Of a stretch of DNA of 64,000 nucleotides, positions 36,283 to 45,510 are shown one piece after another. The stretch is from Roseateles toxinivorans. Lineage in GTDB: Bacteria; Pseudomonadota; Gammaproteobacteria; Burkholderiales; Burkholderiaceae_C. Location of the stretch: contig NZ_SNXS01000002.1 in assembly GCF_004362525.1 (NCBI RefSeq), positions 1,168,160 to 1,232,159 on the forward strand, written 5' to 3'. A program made the translations under genes and the position numbers. The number at the start of each line of letters is the position of its first letter. Position 1 is the first letter of the stretch. The notes below the pieces were generated by a model. The model was not told the DNA's origin, ran no database searches, and saw nothing but the letters and a program-made list of their open reading frames with translations.

Positions 36283-38046
36283 ATGTTTCCGCGCGAGCTG
36301 ACCGATACCCGCGCCTATGACATCGCCGCGGCGATGCTCGATGGTTTCAACACCCACTACCGCCTGTTCCGCGGCACCAGCGCCCTGGCCAAGCAGCGCT
36401 TCGAGCGGGGCGACTGGCATGGCCAGCAGCGCGCCCAGGCGCTGCGCATCGAGTTCTATGACAGGCGGGTCGAGGAAGCGGCGCTGGCGCTGGAGCGGGA
36501 CTACGCGGCCAGCACCCTGGCCATGGACCTGTGGCATCAGGTCAAGTTGCATTACATCGGCCTGCTCGTCAATCACCACCAGCCGGAACTGGCCGAGACT
36601 TTCTTCAACTCGGTGACGACGCGGATGCTGCACCACAGCTACTTCCACAACGACTTCATCTTCGTGCGGCCGGCGGTCTCGACCGAGTACATCGAGAACG
36701 ACGAGCCGGCCTCCCAGCCCACCTACCGTGCCTACTACCCGACCCGCGACAGCCTGCAGGACGCGCTGTCCCGCTGCATCACCAACTTCCAGCTGCAGGG
36801 CGAGTTCGTCGATCTGGCCCGCGATGTGGCCCTGGTGCTGGCGACGGTCAACCGCCACCTGGGCGCCGACTTCCGCGCCCGCGCCAACTTCCAGATCCAG
36901 GTCTTGAGCTCGCTGTTCTTCCGCAACAAGGGCGCCTATGTGGTGGGCAAGTTCATCAATGGCTTCAGCGAGCTGCCGTTCGCGCTGCCGATACTGAGGA
37001 ATGAGGAGGGCCGCTACTACATCGATGCCCTGCTGTTCGGCGAGGACGATCTGCTGATGCTGTTCAGCTTTGCCCGCGCCTACTTCATGGTGGACATGGA
37101 GATACCGTCGGCCTATGTGCAATTCCTGCGCTCGATGATGCCCAGAAAGCCGCGTGCCGAGATCTACAACGCGCTGGGCCTGCAGAAGCACGGCAAGAAC
37201 CTGTTCTACCGCGACTTCCTCTACCACCTGCGCCACTCGGGCGACCGCTTCCGCATCGCCCCGGGCATCAAGGGCATGGTGATGCTTGTGTTCGACCTGC
37301 CGTCCTTCCCCTTTGTGTTCAAACTGATCAAGGACTTCTATCCGCCGCAGAAGGAGAACACCACGCGCGAGACCATCAAGCGCAAGTACCTGCTGGTTAA
37401 GCAGCACGACCGGGTGGGCCGCATGGCCGATACGCTGGAGTTCTCCAATGTGGCCTTCCCGCGCCAGCGTTTCGAGCCCGAGCTGCTGGCCGAGATCCAG
37501 CACTTCTGCCCCAGCCTGCTGGAGGAGAGCGGTGACGACATCGTGCTCAGGCATGTCTATATCGAGCGACGCATGGTGCCGCTGAACATCTACCTGCAGG
37601 ACGCCAGACCCGAGCAGCTGGAGCATGCGGTGATCGAGTACGGCAATGCCATCAAGGACCTGGTGGCGGCGAATATCTTCCCGGGCGACATGCTGTGGAA
37701 GAACTTCGGCGTGACGCGCCATGGCAAGGTCGTGTTCTACGACTACGACGAGATCGAGTATCTGACCGACTGCAACTTCCGCAAGGTTCCCGAGCCGCGC
37801 AACGAGGAGGAAGAGATGTCCGCCGAGGTCTGGTACACGGTCGGACCGCGCGATGTCTTCCCCGAGACCTTCGGCCCTTTTCTGCTCGGCAACCCCAGCG
37901 TGCGCGGCATCTTCATGAAGCATCATGCCGAGCTGCTGGACGCGGCGTTCTGGCAAGCGCACAAGGCACGCATCCTGGCCGGCCACGTGCACGATGTGTT
38001 TCCCTACGACCCGCACCGCCGTTTCGGGCGGCACGCGATTACCTGA
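36283..38046 (+). CDS. aceK: Isocitrate dehydrogenase kinase/phosphatase
   Basis: 587-residue bifunctional regulator that phosphorylates and dephosphorylates isocitrate dehydrogenase, switching carbon between the TCA cycle and the glyoxylate shunt. The start ATG has CAGGAG upstream. Family motifs include the ATP-binding loop region [37 protein letters not shown] and the catalytic [25 protein letters not shown] and [16 protein letters not shown] segments. It is a single gene, not near aceA/aceB. Located between an EAL protein and a LiuR-type site before a thiolase, it lies among genes that produce acetyl-CoA. Confidence 0.96.
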   Translation: MFPRELTDTRAYDIAAAMLDGFNTHYRLFRGTSALAKQRFERGDWHGQQRAQALRIEFYDRRVEEAALALERDYAASTLAMDLWHQVKLHYIGLLVNHHQPELAETFFNSVTTRMLHHSYFHNDFIFVRPAVSTEYIENDEPASQPTYRAYYPTRDSLQDALSRCITNFQLQGEFVDLARDVALVLATVNRHLGADFRARANFQIQVLSSLFFRNKGAYVVGKFINGFSELPFALPILRNEEGRYYIDALLFGEDDLLMLFSFARAYFMVDMEIPSAYVQFLRSMMPRKPRAEIYNALGLQKHGKNLFYRDFLYHLRHSGDRFRIAPGIKGMVMLVFDLPSFPFVFKLIKDFYPPQKENTTRETIKRKYLLVKQHDRVGRMADTLEFSNVAFPRQRFEPELLAEIQHFCPSLLEESGDDIVLRHVYIERRMVPLNIYLQDARPEQLEHAVIEYGNAIKDLVAANIFPGDMLWKNFGVTRHGKVVFYDYDEIEYLTDCNFRKVPEPRNEEEEMSAEVWYTVGPRDVFPETFGPFLLGNPSVRGIFMKHHAELLDAAFWQAHKARILAGHVHDVFPYDPHRRFGRHAIT

Positions 38047-38074
38047 GCGGGCGCCGGGTGTTTCATCGCTGTGG

Positions 38075-38096
38075 TTGACGTTTACGTAAACTGCGG
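38075..38096. promoter_or_regulatory. Putative LiuR operator (thiolase gene)
   Basis: The left half TTGACGTTTAC is identical to that of the perfect site at 31476-31497, and the right half keeps GTAAAC before diverging. It lies 29 bp after the aceK stop and 45 bp before the thiolase ATG. Its presence links the thiolase gene group to LiuR control. Confidence 0.7.
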
Positions 38097-38141
38097 GAGC
38101 ACAATAGCGCTTCTTTCTGACCCGTGACCAGGAGCTTTGTC

Positions 38142-39320
38142 ATGTCCGACCCCATCGTGATCGTTTCCGCCGCCCGCACGCCCATCGGCGGCCTGCTGGG
38201 TGATTTTGCAGGCCTGGCGGCCTGGGAGCTGGGTGCCGTTGCCATCAAGGCTGCGGTCGAGCGCGCCGGCGTGCCTGGCGACGCGATACAGGAAGCCTTC
38301 ATCGGCAACTGCCTGATGGCGGGCCAGGGCCAGGCGCCGGCCCGCCAGGCGGTGCTGAAGGCCGGCCTGCCGCAGTCGGTGGGCGCGGTGACGCTGTCCA
38401 AGATGTGCGGCGCCGGCATGCGCGCGACGATGTTCGCCCATGACACCCTGAAGGCCGAGAGTGCCGACATCCTGATCGCCGGCGGCATGGAGAGCATGAC
38501 CAATGCCCCGCACCTGATGTTCGCGCGCAAGGGCGTCAAGTACGGCGCCGCGCAGATGTATGACCACATGGCCATGGACGGCCTGGAAGATGCCTACGAG
38601 CGCGGCAAGGCCATGGGTGTGTTCGCCGAGCAGTGCGTCGACAAGTACGCCTTCACCCGCGAGGCGCAGGATGCCTTCGCGATTGCCTCGACCGAGCGCG
38701 CCCAGCGGGCCAACACCGATGGCAGCTTCGCCTGGGAAATGGCCCCGGTGACGGTGGCCGGCCGCGCCGGTGACACCGTCTTCAGCAAGGACGAGCAGCC
38801 CTTCAAGGCCAAGCTGGACAAGATCGCCGGCCTGAAGCCCGCGTTCAAGAAGGACGGCACGATCACCGCCGCCACCTCGTCCAGCATCTCCGACGGCGCC
38901 GCCGCGATGGTGCTGATGCGCGAGAGCACCGCCGCCAAGCTGGGCCTGTCGCCGGTGGCCCGCATCGTCGGCACGGCCGTGCATGCCAATGCGCCGGCCT
39001 GGTTCACCACCGCGCCGGTCGGGGCGATCCAGAAGCTGTTGGCCAAGAATGGCTGGGAGGCCAAGAGCGTCGATCTGTGGGAGGTCAATGAAGCCTTTGC
39101 CGCCGTGACCATGGCCGCGATGGCCGAGTTCAAGCTGCCGCACGAGATCGTCAACGTCAACGGCGGCGCCTGCGCGCTGGGCCACCCGATCGGCGCCTCG
39201 GGCGCCCGCATCATCGTCACCCTGCTGGGTGCGCTGAAGCACCGCGGGCTGAAGCGCGGTGTGGCGGCGCTGTGCATCGGGGGTGGCGAGGCCACCGCCG
39301 TGGGCGTCGAGCTGATCTGA
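38142..39320 (+). CDS. Acetyl-CoA C-acetyltransferase (thiolase)
   Basis: 392-residue thiolase. Active-site Cys lies in LSKMCGAGMRATMFAHD (near residue 89); the C-terminal NEAFAAV and GGACALGHPIGASGARI motifs supply His and the second Cys. It could cleave acetoacetyl-CoA at the end of leucine degradation or run in the biosynthetic direction (as PhaA). The ATG is preceded by CAGGAGC; an upstream in-frame GTG/ATG region is less likely. Translationally coupled to the SDR gene (TGATG overlap). A LiuR-type site in its promoter favours a catabolic role. Confidence 0.93.
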   Translation: MSDPIVIVSAARTPIGGLLGDFAGLAAWELGAVAIKAAVERAGVPGDAIQEAFIGNCLMAGQGQAPARQAVLKAGLPQSVGAVTLSKMCGAGMRATMFAHDTLKAESADILIAGGMESMTNAPHLMFARKGVKYGAAQMYDHMAMDGLEDAYERGKAMGVFAEQCVDKYAFTREAQDAFAIASTERAQRANTDGSFAWEMAPVTVAGRAGDTVFSKDEQPFKAKLDKIAGLKPAFKKDGTITAATSSSISDGAAAMVLMRESTAAKLGLSPVARIVGTAVHANAPAWFTTAPVGAIQKLLAKNGWEAKSVDLWEVNEAFAAVTMAAMAEFKLPHEIVNVNGGACALGHPIGASGARIIVTLLGALKHRGLKRGVAALCIGGGEATAVGVELI

Positions 39321-39988
39321 TGGCGCAGATTCTGATCGTCGGCGCATCGCGCGGCATAGGGCTGGAATTCGTGCGCCAGTACCGTGCCGCCGGCGCCCAG
39401 GTGGTGGCCACGGCACGCAGCGATGCCGCGCTGGTGGCGCTCAGCGACCTGGGAGCGACGGCACTGAGACTGGATGTTGCTGACACAGCCAGCGCCTCGG
39501 GCCTGGCCTGGCAGATCGACGGCCACCAGTTCGACGAGGTGGTGATCGTGGCCGGCGTCTACGGCCCGCGCACCGGCGGCCTGCAAACTCCCACCGAGGC
39601 GGATTTCGACGAGGTGATGCACACCAATGTGCTGGGGCCCATGCGTGTGATGCCGCAGCTGGTCGATGCACTGGCTCCGGGCGCGCGCCTGGCCGTGATT
39701 TCCTCGCGGATGGGCTCGATCTCGCTGCGCACGGCCACCGGGGGCTGGCTGTACCGCGCGTCCAAGGCGGCACTCAACTCGGTGCTGAAGGATGCCTCGC
39801 TGGTGCTCGACGGCAAGGCCGTCTGCGTCAGCCTCCACCCCGGCTGGGTGCGCACCGAGATGGGCGGTGACGGCGCCGACATTGATGCGCGCACCAGCGT
39901 GGCGGGCATGCGTGGCGTGCTGTCCCGACTCACGGCGGCCGACAACGGCGGCTTTTTCAATTACGACGGGCAGCCGCTGGGCTGGTAG
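39320..39988 (+). CDS. Short-chain dehydrogenase/reductase
   Basis: 222-residue Rossmann-fold oxidoreductase, CsgA-like short SDR. The cofactor loop is GASRGIGLEF (TGxxxGxG variant); catalytic Ser is in VISSRMGSI and the YxxxK pair in YRASKAALNS. The C-terminus FFNYDGQPLGW is typical for this group. Its substrate is unknown. Starts within the thiolase stop and is probably co-expressed with the thiolase. Confidence 0.9.
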   Translation: MAQILIVGASRGIGLEFVRQYRAAGAQVVATARSDAALVALSDLGATALRLDVADTASASGLAWQIDGHQFDEVVIVAGVYGPRTGGLQTPTEADFDEVMHTNVLGPMRVMPQLVDALAPGARLAVISSRMGSISLRTATGGWLYRASKAALNSVLKDASLVLDGKAVCVSLHPGWVRTEMGGDGADIDARTSVAGMRGVLSRLTAADNGGFFNYDGQPLGW

Positions 39989-40012
39989 GCCGCAAATTCC
40001 CCGGAAAGAGTT

Positions 40013-40034
40013 CCCGGATTGCATCCGGGCTACG
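40013..40034. repeat. Half-copy of dispersed cruciform repeat
   Basis: CCCGGAT-TGC-ATCCGGG forms a 7-bp hairpin and is followed by CTACG. This matches one hairpin plus the right outer arm of the element at 14818-14862. It occupies the 57-bp gap between the SDR and acyl-CoA dehydrogenase genes. It might affect the processing of the shared transcript. Confidence 0.55.
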
Positions 40035-40045
40035 GAGACAAATCC

Positions 40046-41176
40046 ATGATTCTTAGCGAAGACCACCGCGCGGTGCAGGATGCTGTGCGCGCCTACGTGC
40101 AGGACCAGATCGCGCCCAAGGCGGCCGAATGGGACAAGACCCATCACTTCCCCGCCGCCGAACTGAAGGGCCTGGCCGCGCTGGGCTGCTATGGCGTGGC
40201 CGTGCCCACCGAGTGGGACGGTGCCGGCCTGGACTATCTGGCCCTGGCCATCATCCTGGAAGAAATCGGTGCGGGCGACGGCGCGACCTCGACCGTGGTC
40301 AGCGTCAACAACTGCCCGGTCTGCTCGATCCTGATGGCCTGGGGCAATGATGACCAGAAGGAGCGCTTCCTCAAGCCCTTGGCGCGCGGCGATATGCTGG
40401 GCGCCTTCTGTCTGACCGAGCCGCATGTGGGCTCCGAGGCGGCTGGGCTCAAGACCACGGCGACGCTGGACGGCGACCATTACGTGCTCAAGGGCGTCAA
40501 GCAGTTCATCACCAGTGGCAAGAATGGCGACGTGGCCATCGTCATGGCCGTCACCGACAAGGCCGCCGGCAAGAAGGGCATCAGCGCCTTTCTGGTGCCG
40601 ACCAGGACGCCCGGCTACACGGTGGCCCGCATCGAAGACAAGATGGGCCAGCACGCCAGCGACACCGCGCAAATCCTGTTCGAGGACTGCCGCGTGCCGG
40701 TGGTCAACCGCATCGGCGACGAGGGCCAAGGGTTGAAGATCGCGCTGTCTGGGCTGGAGGGCGGCCGCATCGGCATCGCCTCGCAGTCGGTGGGCATGGC
40801 CCGCGCGGCCTTCGAGGCGGCGCTGCGCTACTCGAAGGAGCGGGTCGCCTTCGGTCAGCCCATCTTCGAGCACCAGGCGGTGCAGTTTCGGCTGGGCGAG
40901 ATGGCCACCCAGATCGAGGCCGCGCGCCAGCTGATCTGGCACGCCGCCAGCCTGAAGGACGCCGGCCTGCCCTGCCTGAAGGAGGCGGCGATGGCCAAGC
41001 TGTTCGCCAGCGAGATGGCCGAGCGCGTCTGCAGCGCGGCGATCCAGACTTTCGGCGGCTATGGCTATGTCAGCGACTTCCCCGTAGAGCGCATCTACCG
41101 CGATGTGCGTGTGTGCCAGATCTACGAGGGCACCTCGGATGTGCAGAAGATACTGATAGGCCGCGCGCTGGCCTGA
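40046..41176 (+). CDS. Acyl-CoA dehydrogenase, short/branched-chain type
   Basis: 376-residue FAD enzyme. The catalytic Glu is in the C-terminal motif YEGTSDVQKILIGRALA, the position used by short- and medium-chain acyl-CoA dehydrogenases, and differs from LiuA upstream. Other marks: FCLTEPHVGSEAAG, QFITSGKNGDVAIVMA and QTFGGYGYVSDFPVERIYRDVR. Ribosome site GGAGAC lies eight bases before the ATG. Together with thiolase and SDR it fits short or branched acyl-CoA oxidation, for example of butyryl- or 2-methylbutyryl-CoA; the exact substrate cannot be told. Confidence 0.93.
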   Translation: MILSEDHRAVQDAVRAYVQDQIAPKAAEWDKTHHFPAAELKGLAALGCYGVAVPTEWDGAGLDYLALAIILEEIGAGDGATSTVVSVNNCPVCSILMAWGNDDQKERFLKPLARGDMLGAFCLTEPHVGSEAAGLKTTATLDGDHYVLKGVKQFITSGKNGDVAIVMAVTDKAAGKKGISAFLVPTRTPGYTVARIEDKMGQHASDTAQILFEDCRVPVVNRIGDEGQGLKIALSGLEGGRIGIASQSVGMARAAFEAALRYSKERVAFGQPIFEHQAVQFRLGEMATQIEAARQLIWHAASLKDAGLPCLKEAAMAKLFASEMAERVCSAAIQTFGGYGYVSDFPVERIYRDVRVCQIYEGTSDVQKILIGRALA

Positions 41177-41349
41177 CGTACCCATTGCGACGATTTCGGT
41201 TGCGTCGCGCCGACTTTTGAATAGGGATTGCCTCGGCTCGGCCGGCGGGATACACCCACAGAGCTTCGATGCGTCGAGGCCCGATCCTGGTTTACGCGGC
41301 GGCGTCCAGGGTTCGGGTGTGAGCCGCTGCCTTGCTAGGAGATCTCGCA

Positions 41350-41940
41350 ATGAAAATCAGAACGCTGTTCGCCGCCAGCTTGTTGTTGTCGGGTCTTGCC
41401 GCCCCTGCGCTGGCGCATACCTATTTGTTCGCGGTATCGCTGAGCGGACCGAATGAGTTTCCCGTCAACGCGTCACCGGGCACCGGTTCGGGCATGGTCA
41501 CCTTTGACATGGACCTGGCCACGCTGCGGGTCGAGGTCAGCTTCAGCGGCTTGATTGGCAACACCACCAACTCGCACATTCACTGCTGCACCAGCGCTCC
41601 CGGCTTCCAGAACGCCGGCGTGGCGACGATGACGCCGACTTTCCTCGGCTTCCCGTCGGGGGTGACGAGTGGCAGCTATGACGCCACCTTCAATCTCGGC
41701 CTGGCGTCCAGCTTCAACGCGGCCTTCGTGACGGCCAATGGCGGCACGCCGGGGTCGGCGATGAACGCCCTGCTGGCCGGTGCGCAGGCGGGCAAGGCTT
41801 ACCTGAATATCCACAGCTCGTCCTTCCCGGGCGGTGAGATCCGCGGCTTTCTGATGCCTGTGCCGGAGCCCGAGACCTATGCCTTGATGGGGCTGGGCCT
41901 GGCGGTGGTCGGGGCGGCGGCGAAGCGACGCCGGGCCTGA
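41350..41940 (+). CDS. CHRD-domain exported protein with PEP-CTERM sorting signal
   Basis: 196 residues: signal peptide 1-~22 (MKIRTLFAASLLLSGLAAPALA), a CHRD-type domain (FAVSLSGPNEFPVNASPGTGSG, then IHCCTSAPGFQNAG and AYLNIHSSSFPGGEIRGFL), and a C-terminal PEP-CTERM tail with VPEPETYALMGLGLAVVGAA and basic end KRRRA. PEP-CTERM proteins are sorted by exosortase, often with exopolysaccharide. TAGGAGATC precedes the ATG. CHRD domains are of uncertain function. No exosortase gene is in the window. The 173-bp gap before it has no other recognisable feature. Confidence 0.9.
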   Translation: MKIRTLFAASLLLSGLAAPALAHTYLFAVSLSGPNEFPVNASPGTGSGMVTFDMDLATLRVEVSFSGLIGNTTNSHIHCCTSAPGFQNAGVATMTPTFLGFPSGVTSGSYDATFNLGLASSFNAAFVTANGGTPGSAMNALLAGAQAGKAYLNIHSSSFPGGEIRGFLMPVPEPETYALMGLGLAVVGAAAKRRRA

Positions 41941-42026
41941 CTTCCGGCTCCGGCGCGGCGGGGCTGAGCGAGCCAACGGACGCGCACTCATTCATGAGTT
42001 CTGTGTGATGCGCGAAAATACGGCCC

Positions 42027-43697
42027 ATGTTGCGAATCACCGAACTGCGCCTGCCCCTTGATCATCCCGAACCCGCGCTGCGCGCCGCCATCCTGGCGCG
42101 CCTGGGCCTGGCCGGCCGCGAGGCCGAGCTGAAGGGTTTCACCGTCTTCAAGCGCAGCTATGACGCGCGCAAGAAGACGGCCATCGTGCTGATCTACACG
42201 GTGGACTGCGAGGTGGGCTGTGAGACGGAACTGCTGCAGCGCTTTGCCGGCGATCCGCACATCCGCGTCACGCCGGACACCGGCTACCACCTGGTCGGCC
42301 AGGCGCCGGCGGACTTCTTCATGCCCAATGGTGGCGAGGCCCGGCCGCGGCCGCTGGTGGTCGGTTTCGGCCCCTGCGGCATCTTCGCCGCGTTGATACT
42401 GGCTCAGATGGGCCTGCGGCCCATCGTGCTGGAGCGCGGCAAGGAGGTGCGTCAGCGCACCAAGGACACCTGGGGCCTGTGGCGCCAGCAGCAGCTGAAC
42501 CCGGAGTCGAATGTGCAGTTCGGCGAGGGTGGTGCCGGCACTTTCTCGGACGGCAAGCTGTGGAGCCAGATCAGCGACCCGCGCCATCTGACGCGCAAGG
42601 TGCTCAGCGAGTTCGTCAAGGCCGGGGCGCCGGAGGAAATCCTGTTTGTGGCCAAGCCCCATATCGGCACCTTCCGCCTGGTCGGCATGGTCGAGAAGAT
42701 GCGGGCCGATATCGAGGCGCTGGGCGGCGAGGTCCGCTTCGAGCAGCGCGTCAGCGATGTGCTGATCGTTGACGGTCACATCCGCGGCGTGACCCTGGCC
42801 TCGGGCGAGCAGCTGCGCGCCGACCATGTGGTGCTGGCCCTGGGTCACAGCGCCCGCGACACCTTCACCATGCTGCACGAACGCGGCGTGTTCATGGAGG
42901 CCAAACCCTTCTCGGTCGGTTTTCGCATCGAGCATCCGCAGGGCATCATCGACCGTGCCCGCTTCGGGCCGAACGCCGGTAACCCCATACTCGGCGCGGC
43001 CGACTACAAGCTGGTGCACCACGCCAGCAACGGTCGCTCGGTCTACAGCTTCTGCATGTGCCCCGGTGGCACCGTGGTGGCTGCGACCTCGGAGCCGAAC
43101 CGCGTGGTCACCAACGGCATGAGCCAGTACTCGCGCAACGAGCGCAACGCCAATGCCGGCATCGTCGTCGGCATCAACCCGCAGGATTACCGGCAGGACG
43201 GCCTGAAGGAGGGCCCGGTCAGCCCACTGGACGGCATGGCCTTCCAGCGCATTTGGGAGTCACGTGCCTATGAGCTGGGCGGCGGTGGCTATATTGCGCC
43301 GGGCCAGCTGGTCGGCGACTTCATCAAGGGCCAGCGCTCGACGGCGCTGGGCACGGTCGAACCCTCCTACAAGCCCGGCGTGCTGATGACCGACCTCGGC
43401 CAGAAAGGCAATAGCAGCCTGCCCGACTATGCGATCGCGGCGGTACGCGAGGCCCTGCCGGCCTTCGAGCGCCAGATCCGCGGCTTTGCGATGAATGACG
43501 CGGTGCTGACCGGCGTCGAGACACGCACCTCCTCACCGCTGCGCATCACCCGCGGGCGCGACTATCAAAGCTTGAACACGAAGGGCCTGTATCCGGCCGG
43601 CGAGGGCGCGGGCTATGCCGGCGGCATCATGTCGGCCGGCGTCGATGGCATCGAGGTGGCCGAGGCCTTGGGTCGGGCTATGCTGGCGGGCGAATGA
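42027..43697 (+). CDS. NAD(P)/FAD-dependent oxidoreductase (COG2509 type)
   Basis: 556-residue flavoprotein. An N-terminal ~95-residue domain (MLRITELRLPLDHPEPALRA) precedes the FAD-binding motif GFGPCGIFAALILAQMGLRP. The FGEGGAGTFSDGKLWS stretch and the C-terminal YPAGEGAGYAGGIMSAGVDG are typical of uncharacterised FAD-dependent dehydrogenases of COG2509. No membrane segment. The natural substrate is unknown for most of the family. It stands alone, with an 86-bp gap before and 152 bp after. Confidence 0.88.
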   Translation: MLRITELRLPLDHPEPALRAAILARLGLAGREAELKGFTVFKRSYDARKKTAIVLIYTVDCEVGCETELLQRFAGDPHIRVTPDTGYHLVGQAPADFFMPNGGEARPRPLVVGFGPCGIFAALILAQMGLRPIVLERGKEVRQRTKDTWGLWRQQQLNPESNVQFGEGGAGTFSDGKLWSQISDPRHLTRKVLSEFVKAGAPEEILFVAKPHIGTFRLVGMVEKMRADIEALGGEVRFEQRVSDVLIVDGHIRGVTLASGEQLRADHVVLALGHSARDTFTMLHERGVFMEAKPFSVGFRIEHPQGIIDRARFGPNAGNPILGAADYKLVHHASNGRSVYSFCMCPGGTVVAATSEPNRVVTNGMSQYSRNERNANAGIVVGINPQDYRQDGLKEGPVSPLDGMAFQRIWESRAYELGGGGYIAPGQLVGDFIKGQRSTALGTVEPSYKPGVLMTDLGQKGNSSLPDYAIAAVREALPAFERQIRGFAMNDAVLTGVETRTSSPLRITRGRDYQSLNTKGLYPAGEGAGYAGGIMSAGVDGIEVAEALGRAMLAGE

Positions 43698-43849
43698 TGA
43701 TGTCAAGCAGCAGCTGAATCGCCAGGGTCAGGTCTTGTCGATCAGCGCCGACTCCGGTCAGAATGGTGGCTCGGGAGGGGTCACTCGGACATCAACAAGA
43801 ACAGGCGCCGACTCAGGGACTCCGTTGTTCACTGTCATGGAGTCCTCTG

Positions 43850-45490
43850 ATGCATATCCTCTTGGATGGCGGGCCGCTGATGCGCGCCTGTGTCTTTTTC
43901 TGCGTTCTGCTGTTGGGCGGCTGCGGTGGCAGCCCCGAAGACCTGCTGATCGACAAGAAGTTCAGCTTTGCGCTGTCGCAAGCCGAGTTCCGTTGCGAGG
44001 CCATGGTGGGCGGCGGCTGCGCCGATATCACGATCGCGGCCACCCCGCTGAGCGGCTATTCGGACGCCAGACCGTCCTGGACCGAGCGGGCCGACACCGC
44101 CGGAGCTTCGGTGGTGAGCCGGATCGACAGCCACAAGCTGGCCGATGGCAAATGGCAGCTGAGGATCGTGCTGAAGAACCATCTGCCGGTCGGCAGCTAT
44201 GCGGGGGTGCTGGAGTTCACGCCCTTCGTCCTCTTTCCCCTCTTCGAGGAGTACCGCCCGGCCAGCCTGAGCTATCAGGTGACGGTCAGCTCGCCCCCGA
44301 CCCAGAGGCCCGCGCTCAGAGCCTTGCCCGGTGCCGGAGACTGGCAAGGCTCGGCCGGCAATCCGGCACATACCGGGGCCGTGGCGGTCACGCTGGACGC
44401 GGGCAGATTCAGTCTGCGCGGGGTTCATGCGCTCCCCGGCAAGGGGGAGTTGAGCACGATGGTGGCGGCCAACCGCATGCTGTACCTGCGCCAGACCGAG
44501 CGGCCGGACACTCCGGGCCAGATCATCTATCGGTCCAGGCTGCTGGCGCTGGACGAGCAGGATGGCAGCCTGAAGTGGAGCTATGCCCACCCTGACGCGA
44601 CCCGGCCCATGACCGCGCCTGCCGTGCAAGGCGCGCGCCTGATGGTGCTGGCCGATGGCGACAAGCTGATCAGCTTCGATGCGGTGAGCGGCGCCAAGCA
44701 GCACGAGGCCCTGCAACCCAGCACCGGCAGGACGCCGTTCTTTGAGGAGCTGGCACCGACCCTCGTCGGCGGCGCAGCCTATCTGGGGCGGGACAATGAT
44801 CTCGTCAGTGCCGATTCGGTGACGGCCGTGCCGCGGTGGGCCCGGTCCTTTGGCGAGAGCGTGTTCAGGCGCCGTGCCGGTTGGGCCGCAGCGGTCAATC
44901 AGCAGATGGTGCTGGCGCCGAGCTTTGGGGCACTGAGGGCCTACGGCGTGGACGATGGCCGCGAGCTGTTCAGCGTCGGTCTGCCGGGCTTCTCGATGAG
45001 CGGCGTGGCGGTGCTGAACGAAGCTCCGGTGCTGGTGGATGACCGCAGCGCCCTGGTGCTGAACTACCGCGGCGCCCCAGGCCAGGATATGGACAATATC
45101 CTGAGCCTGGTGAACCTCGAAACGCGGAGCCTGGCCTGGTCGCTCCCGGGCAAGTTCGTCACCCATCCGGTCGTGGGCAATGGCGTGCTGTACGTGGGCA
45201 ACCGTGCCAGCCAGCAGCTGGAGGCACGCCGGCTCAACGATGGCAGCCTGCTGTGGGCCTGGCCCTTGGCCGACGTGCAGGAAACCGGCTTCCGCGGCGG
45301 CCTGATACTGACCAACAATCTGCTGTTTGTCGCCGGTGAGCGCAAGGCCTATGCAATCGACCTGGGCACGCACAAGCCGGTCTGGAGCTTCCACCTGTCC
45401 GGCACCCTGGCCCTGTCGGCCAATGGCCTGCTGCACATCCTGAATCAGGACTCAGGGGCGCGCTGGTTGTCGACGATCAATTTGCACTGA
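43850..45490 (+). CDS. Lipoprotein with Ig-like domain and PQQ-type beta-propeller
   Basis: 546 residues. Signal peptide ends at the lipobox LLGGC (Cys at residue 25). Residues ~30-140 look like a BACON/Ig-type beta domain. From about 150 there are repeated beta-propeller blades with PQQ-like signatures (LDEQDGSLKWSYAHPDATRP, VNLETRSLAWSLPGKFVTHP, AYAIDLGTHKPVWSFHLSG), as in BamB. GGAG seven bases before the ATG at 43850 favours this start; the ATG at 43880 is possible. Unlike BamB it is not near der or hisS. Probably an outer-membrane or periplasm-facing scaffold; function unknown. Confidence 0.78.
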   Translation: MHILLDGGPLMRACVFFCVLLLGGCGGSPEDLLIDKKFSFALSQAEFRCEAMVGGGCADITIAATPLSGYSDARPSWTERADTAGASVVSRIDSHKLADGKWQLRIVLKNHLPVGSYAGVLEFTPFVLFPLFEEYRPASLSYQVTVSSPPTQRPALRALPGAGDWQGSAGNPAHTGAVAVTLDAGRFSLRGVHALPGKGELSTMVAANRMLYLRQTERPDTPGQIIYRSRLLALDEQDGSLKWSYAHPDATRPMTAPAVQGARLMVLADGDKLISFDAVSGAKQHEALQPSTGRTPFFEELAPTLVGGAAYLGRDNDLVSADSVTAVPRWARSFGESVFRRRAGWAAAVNQQMVLAPSFGALRAYGVDDGRELFSVGLPGFSMSGVAVLNEAPVLVDDRSALVLNYRGAPGQDMDNILSLVNLETRSLAWSLPGKFVTHPVVGNGVLYVGNRASQQLEARRLNDGSLLWAWPLADVQETGFRGGLILTNNLLFVAGERKAYAIDLGTHKPVWSFHLSGTLALSANGLLHILNQDSGARWLSTINLH

Positions 45491-45510
45491 CGCGAGCCAA
45501 CGCGCCGGTT

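Noticed and set aside
33901-38034. Minus-strand open frame of about 1377 codons
   Set aside because: The part after 36159 is antisense to aceK, whose motifs and ribosome site are clear; only the receiver/EAL part 33901-36159 has protein-family content. Long shadows are expected in GC-rich DNA.
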